A DNA stretch of 41,044 bases from a virus: positions 1 through 41,044 of the IMG/VR virus record IMGVR_UViG_3300048548_000024; one strand, 5' to 3'. Numbering within the stretch: position 1 is the first letter of the stretch; each line of letters opens with the position of its first letter. A program made the position numbers and the translations under genes. Below, piece after piece: positions 18,301-25,554 of the stretch. The notes under the pieces are model-generated. The model was not told where the DNA came from and searched no databases. It was given only the letters and a program-made list of their open reading frames with translations.

Positions 18301-19843
18301 CTACCTCTTGCCTAATAGCCTCGTCTTGTTGGGCTTGACCAAGGTCAGTAATAACTTCCTGTCTTAGGGCTTCATCCTGTGCCCGCAATGCCGCAATATT
18401 TGGGTCAAGCTCAGGCGCAGTACCAAGTCCAGTGCCTTCTTCAAATAGCTCCTGTTGTACTGGGCCTTCACCCTGCTGTGTTCCTTGCTCCTGCTCAGTA
18501 GGCGCACCCTGTAGGATGTCAGCTTCTTTATTAGACTTAAGGTTAGCGATACCACCGATAGGCGCACCAATAGCAAAGCCTGCGGCAAATGAATTGATTA
18601 GGCGTGATAGAGTTTCATCTGATTCGTACTCACGACCAGTGTAGGCGCTCGTAGCACCCATAATAATAGATTCTTGGGTTGCTTCAGTGGCCCCCTCTAG
18701 TGTGCCGCCCACACCAGCACCTGTTGCACCGCGACGTAAGCGGCTACCTTTAGAGCCTCTGGCTATGTTGCCAAATATCTTAGCACCTACGATAAACTCA
18801 GGGATTGTATCTAGTAGTGCATACGGAACAGCTGCGCTAAGCGCAGTCATCTTGGCTCCAAAGTCGCTAGGGTCTACACCGCTTTCGAGAAGCTCTGAGT
18901 AAACATCTGATGAAGCGATGCCAAAGTTGTTTGCGTAACCTAACGTAACTGCTCCCGCAATGCCTGATGCACGCTTAAGAACTTTACCTTGGTCAGTCTT
19001 CATAAAGGCTTTAGCTGCTGCTTTACCTTTAACTTTTTCTTTAGCGTAGGCTTCAGCTGCTTCCTTGACAGCTTGCTTAAATGCTGACTTACCTGTAATA
19101 CCAGCAATAGTACCGCCGACTGAGCCTAATCCTGGCCCTGCTGTGGCGGAACCTGCAACGAAACCGATAGCACCTGCAGCGATAGTCTCAAGAAGCATCG
19201 GGCCTTGTGCGCCAAGGACACCAACAAACCAGTCAACTGGGCCGATGTCTGCGTCACCCATACCAATATCGGTAAACTCTGTGTAGAATGGTGAGTTCTT
19301 GCGTATGTCTTCTTCCGCACGCTCCATGACCCCAAGGCCATACTCTTCTGCGCCAACAAGTACAGAGCCAGCGCCAAATAGGGAGCGTAGCTGTGCCATA
19401 CCAGTGTCAAAGTTCTCAGCGAATCTGCGGGAAAGCGTAGGGTCTTTAATAGATTTGATATACTTGCCGTATTCCTGCGGTGTAACTTGCTGCCAGCTAC
19501 CAGTAGGGGGAGCTTGGCGTGGGCCATCTAGGAATTGCTCAGACTTAAGAGCATTGTCAGCGTCGTCTAAGTCAAACAGCGAGCCATTCACAAACATCTT
19601 GTTCTGCTGTGGGTCAAACAGAACATTAGGGCCAGTAGGAGCAGGGCGTTTTACCTCAGGCATAGAGAACTGAGACATACCTTTAGCGTACTCAGCATCA
19701 ATCTCTCTGCCGATAGCTTCTTTTTGACCTAGAAGATTACCCATCCCTATATTAGGAGCAGGATCATATGGATTGCCTAGCGGCTCTATGTCCATAGCTG
19801 CAAGGGTAGGGCTACCAAATGCTTTAAGTCCCGCCTTAGCCAT
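12320..19843 (-). CDS. Giant polyvalent internal virion protein (PLxRFG-type) with zincin-like motif
   Basis: The product has 2507 residues, with GAGG before the ATG, and is the last gene of the late block. It contains hydrophobic, glycine-zipper-like segments (about 203-250, 292-312, 330-360 and 410-440). A very Gln/Glu-rich coiled-coil and Pro-rich section follows (about 445-900, with a tandem EINRLQQQVQEQQ-type unit near 807-842). An HETMGH motif (His1183, Glu1184, His1188) in a FVIAHETMGHFGFRAF context looks like the zincin-like domain of polyvalent phage proteins. More hydrophobic stretches lie near 1965-1998 and 2203-2222, with a helical C-terminal domain. Such proteins are thought to be packaged in the capsid and ejected with the DNA. 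No RNA polymerase motifs were seen. The class is fairly sure; protease activity is inferred. Confidence 0.82.
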   Translation of the reverse strand: MAKAGLKAFGSPTLAAMDIEPLGNPYDPAPNIGMGNLLGQKEAIGREIDAEYAKGMSQFSMPEVKRPAPTGPNVLFDPQQNKMFVNGSLFDLDDADNALKSEQFLDGPRQAPPTGSWQQVTPQEYGKYIKSIKDPTLSRRFAENFDTGMAQLRSLFGAGSVLVGAEEYGLGVMERAEEDIRKNSPFYTEFTDIGMGDADIGPVDWFVGVLGAQGPMLLETIAAGAIGFVAGSATAGPGLGSVGGTIAGITGKSAFKQAVKEAAEAYAKEKVKGKAAAKAFMKTDQGKVLKRASGIAGAVTLGYANNFGIASSDVYSELLESGVDPSDFGAKMTALSAAVPYALLDTIPEFIVGAKIFGNIARGSKGSRLRRGATGAGVGGTLEGATEATQESIIMGATSAYTGREYESDETLSRLINSFAAGFAIGAPIGGIANLKSNKEADILQGAPTEQEQGTQQGEGPVQQELFEEGTGLGTAPELDPNIAALRAQDEALRQEVITDLGQAQQDEAIRQEVAGVANQPPTPVNPAEQEQAVQNEIRQREIAEANRLDRAMEAGQPLSDRTGGVQPDQGDLFALDGPAYTPPTPPVPPAPPVPVENVSEAIQQAATQQPQAQPNLLQQRMQEAVARQQEQEQQAQQQAQQAQQEAEMRAMEDARIEQNNREVENALALQQSQNEIAAYEAEQLGRQQAEVSPPPAPVAGLPTVPVPVTPPRQLDLFRGQVKLPKITKAEQKEITKQNRLLRKQEREAQKAAEEAASPMTPAEARAAGQGILFTQRGEPSVAALKGAGTTVPATPELIQTTPAEETVVAQQQEINRLQQQVQEQQEINKLQQQVQEQQNVQEQSPERVDGSQPTESSEEVPVSNARERAAAATNRSQERLREAENRKAASSPAETEAAVRGSGAEQSVQEDSVQRQPVVDPDSEAALVQELVSEFESEQDSGELRGLAVSLLDYAYWSAAPSGTNAEATDYRAARTAAKAFVDKTFTAPETFSEGQKKILDETFVKFATYETETRSSTQPWFEYATRRGLVDKIADPKNGITITGAPYKAMANPAPAANVSQSRSEDSSTMADAAKAADDKRGSFYRADNSQPITDPLPKLRVQAIAKKAISSLKIKPKVFVYKDQAELKAANPELFERANNSRPDGDFEFTPAAGFSVGDEIILFSDNIKTEQQAQFVIAHETMGHFGFRAFMAEPQLNTVLEEIYRGDSSVRAMVDRRVEMGMNKLEAIEETMADKAADLDSSLIKRMWYAIKDALEAMGATFEDDLARYMIRQSRRNLLQGGSGLVSMQELGNNLKSLQSDNTLGRYSLVEDTADAASRAMASHAYVQRGGQYGGMNALKNMLKNAKDIENIRDVGVFLGKLAENVQSLDNMATRSDGLQQVFNIFQSRSSRARRFLSNYEGMTAFSHSAFSYTADGGGKEGGPTEAELLQAGQLLAYGALHKQNTVTDGEIRDVGDLVIDDNGTIGINSVNFTAAQEAGKLTREDFQNGLRVTLGDQEQKVFTEDTWTPDFTITDRVWKIYTEQRTAVDQSALDVVRSTIEGAIAQRDATINQFKKSYGMSDIDSMVMRKVMEQYVRLYQEGARQEGGSFQYKSESVTNARTFLREFNRALFQKGKVQDFKQGREDAAKFQGPEFQDIIDGLDSLSAKNYSKSQANRVTSAIGNLYLLDVQAQNAQFNAKRTIMTSYVPFTRRGNQQIRVVAFDANGEVVKLDDVWRTVMPYYQAGSRKDAREIADNLNTEFGDTEFTLTDESGAERAVTFRAVTETTRKGSVLGQQFSLTDFTNTLARLDVNINPEERERIVEALTAQTQRARRSIQRAGVKGWDQDVVRSTSEYLETQGHIAGQAFYRHRLNNIMLDDSLWRGNSKQMQDLYAQTERTDLTPEQMRKAQNDYDRYAYMYQYMAGDGMPQATNRVSGKAMKNLGRGEDYRGTALGLQQWYADSANINDSTEDLLSGETGSRLKMWTVVAQLGGSIATAGINLVSMATHSIPYLGTYNEARGFGGGFGISNATMEMQIAARNMGDRKLADAVYVNRLASNEALRKKHKITEDEALFLADATSEGVLQAAQANALVGTARGGINSNKLQGAIKLWMGMFSYTEQLNRRATALAGYRLHMKRAIAGTPNFDSLTTEQKNELLTEFRAEATAFARTAVNTSQGEYGMFNRPEMARGNVGQYLFIYKQFSIITIQMLKGLSPQGRLYFIGMLVLMSGLKGLPFADDLADLIDTLMQKFGITSAGVEESLITLFEDLAPGSAKFIMRGGLDQIAAGTFSTRLGFGDMLPLTGAGRAGADTGRELENFFGPIWSGVEGAFVTAGNLTKYGAGAVGLRDQTLTLTEAFRESPIAAMRGIVDASTYYDSGVVTNSQGKVIDPSASWGQILFRAAGFYPAVATRENDIVRLGKYKADYIKALRADYTAAYVKASVEDDLDRMLDIEMMVMDWNDIHANTAFEFKDFRSRAKRSAKSAKMPTGQRYLKTAPTNIRSDLQILMEIYGLNDEGF

Positions 19844-19851
19844 TACCTACC

Positions 19852-22362
19852 TCACTTTGCTGCGGCTTTGAAGTCATCCGCTGTTGCCCCGCCTGCGTTT
19901 AACGCCTGAGCTTGCCCAGGGCTAAGAGGGGTCAACTTTGGCCTCCGTACTTTTTCGCCGTTTATTGTTTCCTCTACAGCTTCTGGCTGGAGTAGGAAGT
20001 ATTGTCCATTATCATAGATTAAAGCGAAGCCATCGCCAAGGGCTTTGAACTCACCCTTACGTTGTTTAAGCTCTTCAAGATATGCTGCACCTGCATTATC
20101 AAGGTTCTTAAGTTTAAGATCCCCCAGCAGTTTGTCACGTTGTTTAGTAAGCTCAGCCTCAAGATCAACGCCTTTTTCAAACAAGTATGTCTGACGCTCT
20201 ATTTGTATTTTAGTCTGGCTTTCACGATATGCTTGGCTGTAGGTACGCTGTAGTTTATCAGATAGCTCAGCCATAGTGTATGTCTGCTGACGATTTCCAT
20301 TAACCATAAGGTCATACTTGCCGTCTGAACGTGGCACGATCTGAATATCCAAGCCAGAGAACGCTGATAGAACTGCGCCTGCACGAGCGGTGGAGCCAAA
20401 GGATAAATCCTGTAGGGCTTGCGCACCCTGTACTAGAAGCATCTTGTTATCGAACTCTTGCATAGCCACTTTGGCTTGGTTCTGAGCGTCTAGGCCGCTG
20501 TTGCGTAGGTCGTTAGACTGTTTAATAAGTCCGTCAGCTAGACCGCTGTATCTTTCAAACGTAGCAATCTGGCCGTTAGCCAGTGCAATATCTGCAAACC
20601 TGTCGTACTCAGCTGCTTTTGCATTGTTAGCATTGATCTGTTCGTTCAGAGTTTGCAGCTGGCGATTAAGGTTATCGACTCCTAGCTTCCTACCATTAAG
20701 CAGGTTCTGCATTTCGATCCCGATGTTAGGCGGATTCTGCAGGAACTTAACAATCTCCTGCTCAGGCTCTTTTACCTCAGTAGTAGCAATAGATTCTTTT
20801 TTAGTACCATCTGTATTGGTTACTGTCTGTGTTTGTGTTTGTGTCTGCACACTAGGCATACCAACCGTATTGCCTTGTGTCGTAGTGCTAGTGCCAGTTA
20901 ATGCTGCATCAGCTTCAGTTACAATCTGAGCGTCTGTTGGCATGTTGGGTTGGCCTACAGTATTACCCTGTGTCGTAGTAGAAGCCCCAGCGAGTGCACC
21001 GCCTTGCGGGTAGTAATAATCAGCCACTTGCCCCATGTAGCCCCGCATACCTAAGAACGCAGAGTTATATTGAGTAACTGTAGCTAAGGTGTTTGGGCCT
21101 GAAAACTTTTTAACGTCTGAGATATCGTTGACGCCGATGTATTTCCCATAACCATCAAAATATGCAGCAGCTTGAAACTTTTTATCTACGCCCTTTAGGC
21201 CAATCATCTTAAAATACAGCAGGCCAGCAGCAATTTGGTCGTTAGTATCGGTTAGGTTAGCGTGGTTTTTAGGTAGGTTTGCAGCAGCTGAAGTCATGCG
21301 TGACCACTGCTCATCACTCACCCCTGAGTTTGCAGGGTTAGCGCCTTTGAAGTACGCCTTAACATCCTTAAAGGCTAAGTTTTGTATCTGCAGAGGCCCA
21401 CGAGTAGATGAGCGGCTGTCGAATTTTACGTTGCCGAAGTTGGATTCAATAGCTAGCAGTGCTAAAGCTTCACCTTGGTCAATACCAAACTGGCGAGCTA
21501 ACGCAGTAGTAGAGTTAGTAATACCATTCTGAAATTTGTTGTTCTTAATAGACTTTAGTGCATTAGCGATATACTTGTTATCTACTGTAGCAGCAGCTAG
21601 ATCGTCCGCAGCACTATTAGTTCGGGGAACAATCTCAGTGTTTGTAATACCTCGACTACGGCCTTTAGTAAACGCGTCAGTTAGTGGGTAATTCGGCATA
21701 CCCATTCGGTTAGTAAGAACGTAGCTGTCACCTATCTTCTTGATGTCATACTCAACACCATTGTGGATAACTACCTTGCCGCCGTTCTTATCTAGAACTT
21801 TCCACGGAAATCCCTGCACATGCAGGTCAGTTTTATCTGCATCTGAGATGTCATTTTCAGAGACCACGCCGTCTGGAAACAAATTAGACAGGTCAGGGTC
21901 TTGGAACTCAGGCTTAGGAATCTGGTTATTAGGAATATTTTCGTTATCGTTAGGGTTAATAACAGTTTTGCCGCTGTCAAACTCAGGGACAACAGGTGCT
22001 TTCGGCTCTATATATGGATCTTCTAGGGGCGGCTTCCCCTCTTGGTCTGTTACTTTATCCGCTTCATCTATACCTTGCGCCACACCACCTTCTTGATCGA
22101 CAGGATCGACAGGTGGTACAGGAATATTACGCAGGCCAGGTTGTTGTAGGTTGTCAAACGCAAACGCATCATTGGGGTTAAAGGGGGCAACTTGCCGCAC
22201 AGCCGCAGGGTCTGCAGGCTTAGCAGAGTTCATCATGTCTTTGGTAAACTGGTTCTTACGCTGCAGTGCTTGTAGTCTACTAGCAGACGTTACCGCTCCT
22301 TCGTAGTCCTCCGCCGACTGCATCCCCAGTGCGCCACCTATAAAATTTCCGAGCAATGCCAT
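19852..22362 (-). CDS. Internal virion protein with lytic transglycosylase domain
   Basis: The product has 836 residues, GGAG 9 bases before the ATG. The first 180 residues are Pro/Asp-rich and probably disordered. A soluble lytic transglycosylase fold lies at about 280-430, with LALLAIESNFG (catalytic Glu306), then the RSSTRGPLQIQN segment and the AAGLLYFK helix. The middle carries a repeated STTTQGNTVG unit and a QTQTQTQT run; the C-terminal 300 residues are helical coiled coil. Like T7 gp16-type proteins it should open peptidoglycan during DNA ejection. The gene stands between the glycine-zipper internal protein and the giant protein, consistent with one internal core assembly. Confidence 0.86.
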   Translation of the reverse strand: MALLGNFIGGALGMQSAEDYEGAVTSASRLQALQRKNQFTKDMMNSAKPADPAAVRQVAPFNPNDAFAFDNLQQPGLRNIPVPPVDPVDQEGGVAQGIDEADKVTDQEGKPPLEDPYIEPKAPVVPEFDSGKTVINPNDNENIPNNQIPKPEFQDPDLSNLFPDGVVSENDISDADKTDLHVQGFPWKVLDKNGGKVVIHNGVEYDIKKIGDSYVLTNRMGMPNYPLTDAFTKGRSRGITNTEIVPRTNSAADDLAAATVDNKYIANALKSIKNNKFQNGITNSTTALARQFGIDQGEALALLAIESNFGNVKFDSRSSTRGPLQIQNLAFKDVKAYFKGANPANSGVSDEQWSRMTSAAANLPKNHANLTDTNDQIAAGLLYFKMIGLKGVDKKFQAAAYFDGYGKYIGVNDISDVKKFSGPNTLATVTQYNSAFLGMRGYMGQVADYYYPQGGALAGASTTTQGNTVGQPNMPTDAQIVTEADAALTGTSTTTQGNTVGMPSVQTQTQTQTVTNTDGTKKESIATTEVKEPEQEIVKFLQNPPNIGIEMQNLLNGRKLGVDNLNRQLQTLNEQINANNAKAAEYDRFADIALANGQIATFERYSGLADGLIKQSNDLRNSGLDAQNQAKVAMQEFDNKMLLVQGAQALQDLSFGSTARAGAVLSAFSGLDIQIVPRSDGKYDLMVNGNRQQTYTMAELSDKLQRTYSQAYRESQTKIQIERQTYLFEKGVDLEAELTKQRDKLLGDLKLKNLDNAGAAYLEELKQRKGEFKALGDGFALIYDNGQYFLLQPEAVEETINGEKVRRPKLTPLSPGQAQALNAGGATADDFKAAAK

Positions 22363-22374
22363 TCGGTTTACTCC

Positions 22375-23823
22375 TTATGCGTAATTATCAGCTTTAAGCT
22401 CAACTGGGCCGTTGATACCTTGGAAAGTGTTTGTATTAACCCCAGCCTTCTTTTTCTTTTTTGCTTTGTTGCTGTTCCAATAGCTATCTGCGCCGTAGCC
22501 AGTGCCCGATGTGGTATTGAACCCAGCAAACAAGTCAGAGATATTTTTACCCGCACCTTGTGAAGCTTGGATAGCTGCGTCTTCAGCTTTCTGAGTATCC
22601 TGAGACAAACTCTGAAGTGCGTTAGTGTACGTAGCAAAGTTTGCAGAGTTAGGAATCGCTGATAGCCCAGCTTGTGTCACTTGGTTCTGAGCAGTTAGAC
22701 CCTTCTGGAATCCTTCGTCGTAGCGAGAGCTAACATTACGCGCTGAGTCTAGGCTCATACGGCGCTTTTCTGCTTCGCTGATGTCACGGCCACCGCTCTG
22801 CAATGAAGCTTTACGGTACTGCTCACGCAGCTTACGTTGTTGGTCAATGGCTTCTTTGTTAGCCGCTTGGAACGCCATGTATGTAGGATCGTACTGCTCT
22901 GCTTGCTGTAAGAAACCCTTAGCCGCATCCATCTGGGCGTTAAACGCAGCCTCATCGCGTTCTTTAAGCTCTGCGAGTTCAGTTTTACGCATCTCAAGTA
23001 GCTCACGCTGTTCTGGTGGCATCTCTGGATCAGGTGCCATTGCCGCACCAAGTAGTTGAGCACCGGCCTGCATTGTCAAACTAGCCAAGGAAGCAGGGTC
23101 TGTGACCTTACTGACAAGCGCTGAGCCTGCGTCTTTCATGTATGCACCTGACTTAGCCGCAAACGTAGCGTCAGGGCCAAGTTGTTCCATCGCTGTTTTT
23201 GCAGTTCCAGTTGTTGTATTATTAGATAGTTTAGCGGCTGCGTCGCTTACACCTTCAGGATTTCTAAGGCTAGCATTCTGCAGTGTGGCTTCGCCTGTTG
23301 TAGCGTCTGCTAGTGTACCACCGGTTGCGTCACTGGTTAGCGTATTGCCTGCATCTGTAGTATTTAACCCAGCTTCTGTTCCGGTCTGACCAAAGGTGGT
23401 GCCGAAAGTGTTATTAGCTGTCGCTTGAATGCCTGTGTCTGCCACGTTACCAAGACCCGCTCCGGTACTTTGTGCAACACCGTAACCACCGATACCGCCG
23501 CCGATTGCGCCCATAATCGCGCCTGACTTAACATCGCCGCCCATAACTTTAGCTGAGATAGCTCCGAGTCCTGCACCGACAACAGCCGAAGTCACCGCCG
23601 CTCCCACAGTAGTGGCAGCAAAAGCCGATATAGCAGAAATACCTGCTGAGGCTACAAGCGAGCTTGCAATAGCAGGTGCTGCGATTGGGATAGCAACTGC
23701 AACAACGACAGCTAGGACTTTCTTAACCCCGCCGCCGTGCTCAGTTGGTTGAATACGTCTTATGATAGTTCCGTTAGTGGGCCTAAGTGCAACCACCATC
23801 GGGTTTATTGTGATAGCTGTCAT
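22375..23823 (-). CDS. Internal virion protein with hydrophobic glycine-zipper region
   Basis: The product has 482 residues, GGAGG before the ATG. Residues 30-115 are Ala/Gly-rich and hydrophobic (ASSLVASAGISAISAFAAT, then GAIMGAIGGGIGGYG), a glycine-zipper type of membrane-inserting segment. Residues 115-230 are Thr/Ala/Asn-rich and low complexity. Residues 260-400 form a charged coiled coil (LLEMRKTELAELKERDEA, EKRRMSLDSARNVSSRYD). The C-terminus has a lysine run. The composition and position beside the transglycosylase and giant genes suggest an ejected core protein comparable in role to T7 gp14/gp15, but no sequence homology to those was recognised. It starts one base after the end of the GNAT-like gene. 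Confidence 0.7.
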   Translation of the reverse strand: MTAITINPMVVALRPTNGTIIRRIQPTEHGGGVKKVLAVVVAVAIPIAAPAIASSLVASAGISAISAFAATTVGAAVTSAVVGAGLGAISAKVMGGDVKSGAIMGAIGGGIGGYGVAQSTGAGLGNVADTGIQATANNTFGTTFGQTGTEAGLNTTDAGNTLTSDATGGTLADATTGEATLQNASLRNPEGVSDAAAKLSNNTTTGTAKTAMEQLGPDATFAAKSGAYMKDAGSALVSKVTDPASLASLTMQAGAQLLGAAMAPDPEMPPEQRELLEMRKTELAELKERDEAAFNAQMDAAKGFLQQAEQYDPTYMAFQAANKEAIDQQRKLREQYRKASLQSGGRDISEAEKRRMSLDSARNVSSRYDEGFQKGLTAQNQVTQAGLSAIPNSANFATYTNALQSLSQDTQKAEDAAIQASQGAGKNISDLFAGFNTTSGTGYGADSYWNSNKAKKKKKAGVNTNTFQGINGPVELKADNYA

Positions 23824-23824
23824 T

Positions 23825-24313
23825 TTAGACCTCCATTAAATCTTGTTTTAGTTGGACATATTTACGCTCAAAGCCAACAGTTGAAAGAATACGCTCCATT
23901 CCAGGGGCTACCGAGCACTCAATCTGTGTAACACCACAGATACGCGCCCATCCACAGACATCAGCCCAGAACTTCTTAATAAGGTGCCGAAGGTCTTTAC
24001 CTCCCATAGCCACAACATTCATAGCTGTGTACTGTGGGTAATATACTAACTGTAGAACCAAAATTAATTTTACGTCTGGTAATTCAGTGTCGTCATTTTT
24101 TACTGCTATGGCATACATCTGGCCTTGCATGACGCTTGTATAAAGATCGTCTATAGTGCACTCACCGTGCATACCTTCTAGGCAACGATCTAAATGCGGC
24201 ACACATTGTGCCCAATATTTATCCACTAACTCTTGAGTAGAAAGCAAAATAGCCTCATACTTTTTAGGCACGAGGTTCTCTGATTCTGGCTGTTCTACTA
24301 CTTGTAAGGTCAT
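23825..24313 (-). CDS. GNAT-like phage protein (probably divergent acetyltransferase fold)
   Basis: The product has 162 residues and starts with ATGA overlap to the preceding gene's stop. The layout fits a GCN5-related acetyltransferase: an N-terminal helix with EGMHGECTIDDLYTSV, the strands MYAIAV and LILVLQLVYY, a VVAMGG strand-turn in place of the usual acetyl-CoA pyrophosphate-binding loop, a long helix, and the terminal GMERILSTVGFERKYVQLKQDL pattern (Gly-Phe near the end) found in phage GNAT proteins. The canonical Q/RxxGxG/A acetyl-CoA loop is only partly preserved, so it may be structural. Lying among internal virion genes, it may be a virion protein rather than a host-modifying enzyme. 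Confidence 0.55.
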   Translation of the reverse strand: MTLQVVEQPESENLVPKKYEAILLSTQELVDKYWAQCVPHLDRCLEGMHGECTIDDLYTSVMQGQMYAIAVKNDDTELPDVKLILVLQLVYYPQYTAMNVVAMGGKDLRHLIKKFWADVCGWARICGVTQIECSVAPGMERILSTVGFERKYVQLKQDLMEV

Positions 24314-25200
24314 GCTACGTCCGTCTTCCCATCTTTACCAATTAGTTTGTCGAAAAATTCAGTGCCTTTTTTAGCTACGATATCTTTAGGAATAACGTAC
24401 TCGCCGCCTTCCACTTCAATTTCGCCGCCATTCTTCATCTTTACTCGTACTCCGCCATTGTCGTGGGATGGGCCGTTAACCATACCGCCAAACTCCATCT
24501 CTTGCATCGGAGGTTGTTGCATTGGCATCTGCTGCGCTGGCATCTGTTGCCCTGTAGATTCAATCTGTACGTCTGCCGCCATAGCCTTGGCTGCTGTAAC
24601 AAGCGCGATAACTAGCCCTTGATCGTATTCCATTGGCAGATCATTTGGCCCTGCTAACCCACGATCAATAGCAAACTGTCTAAGCTGCGGGTACATAGCT
24701 GGGTTTTGCATAGCCACTTGAGCTAGCTGTGTTGCCATCTGAATCTCTTGCTGCGAAATTTCACCTGACTGGATACCAGCTTCAATAGCCGCACGAATAC
24801 GCGCTACTACCTCAGGGTTCTTACTAAGCATGTCATTAACTTGCATGTCAGCCATTTGAGGATTAGGCATACCGCCTTGTGGCTGCTGAGGCTGTAGACC
24901 TGCTTGTTGTGGAGCCATACCCTGCATACCTGCGTTTGGTGGAACCATACCGCCTTGCTCGAATGTAGATGGTTGCATACGAAAATCTAATACGGGGTAC
25001 TGAGGATTACCACCTTGGACACCTGTAGGGATATTTCCTACTGCCGCTTGGTTAACCCCAGGGGTAGGCGCTTGAATTAGTTGCTGTATACTTGGCGGTA
25101 AGTCCATAGATACAGTTGTTGGAATTGCTGCTGGTGTTGCTCCGCCAGCGACAGGAGTAGGTGCCATCGCTGCGGGTGTTGTATTTGGGGTCATAGCCAT
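24310..25200 (-). CDS. Pro/Gln/Met-rich virion protein with C-terminal phage repeat motif
   Basis: The product has 296 residues. The first 110 residues are Pro/Ala/Gly/Gln-rich and likely disordered. Residues 115-210 are helical (MLSKNPEVVARIRAAIEAG, AIDRGLAG...LPMEYDQGLV), followed by a second Met/Gln/Pro-rich stretch. The C-terminal 55 residues carry the motif GGMVNGPSHDNGG, then EIEVEGGEYVIPKDIV and KGTEFFDKLIG, which I know as a recurrent tail in structural proteins of marine phages (glycine-lined GGExVI elements). The function is unknown. It is read between a small virion protein and the GNAT-like gene, with overlaps at one end and a six-base gap at the other. Confidence 0.65.
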   Translation of the reverse strand: MAMTPNTTPAAMAPTPVAGGATPAAIPTTVSMDLPPSIQQLIQAPTPGVNQAAVGNIPTGVQGGNPQYPVLDFRMQPSTFEQGGMVPPNAGMQGMAPQQAGLQPQQPQGGMPNPQMADMQVNDMLSKNPEVVARIRAAIEAGIQSGEISQQEIQMATQLAQVAMQNPAMYPQLRQFAIDRGLAGPNDLPMEYDQGLVIALVTAAKAMAADVQIESTGQQMPAQQMPMQQPPMQEMEFGGMVNGPSHDNGGVRVKMKNGGEIEVEGGEYVIPKDIVAKKGTEFFDKLIGKDGKTDVA

Positions 25201-25206
25201 GTCACA

Positions 25207-25554
25207 TCATCCTTTAAGCTGTCTTATTAAAGCATTTAACACTGTCCTGTTAAACGCTACATCATTTGCTAAAGTTTGCACATCTGTTAATAGCAAACCA
25301 TAGTCCGTAAGTCCAGCAACCTCTTGGCCGCTGATTGTAAAGCCTGTACCCTTTGCGGATACCTGCCTCATATTCTGATCGGGTTGTTCAAGTAAAGTTA
25401 TCTGGCCTCTAGTAACTGCTTTACTAGCTAGGTCAGCTTCACCGCGCAGGCCAGTAAGTAACTCCACGTTTTCCTTTACAGTGGTGATAAGTACACTCTG
25501 CCAGTCTGTGATTCCCCCTTGGGGAACTGCGGGTATTGCTGTAAACCTTGCCAT
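25207..25554 (-). CDS. Small conserved virion protein, 115 aa
   Basis: The product has 115 residues and its ATG overlaps the previous gene's stop (TAATG). No membrane segments or catalytic residues are seen. It contains an ITDWQSVLITTVKENVELLTG helix near the N-terminus and a VQTLANDVAFNRTVLNALIRQLK helix at the C-terminus, with a short beta section (TGFTISGQEVAG) between. Sitting directly after the large tail protein and before internal virion genes, it is probably a tail or neck assembly component. I do not recognise the family, so this is inference from position. Confidence 0.6.
   Translation of the reverse strand: MARFTAIPAVPQGGITDWQSVLITTVKENVELLTGLRGEADLASKAVTRGQITLLEQPDQNMRQVSAKGTGFTISGQEVAGLTDYGLLLTDVQTLANDVAFNRTVLNALIRQLKG

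Noticed and set aside
12320-19843. Possibility that the giant protein is an N4-like virion RNA polymerase
   Set aside because: No T/D-x-x-GR motif, motif B (Rx3Kx6-7YG) or metal-binding catalytic block of single-subunit RNA polymerases could be found by eye.
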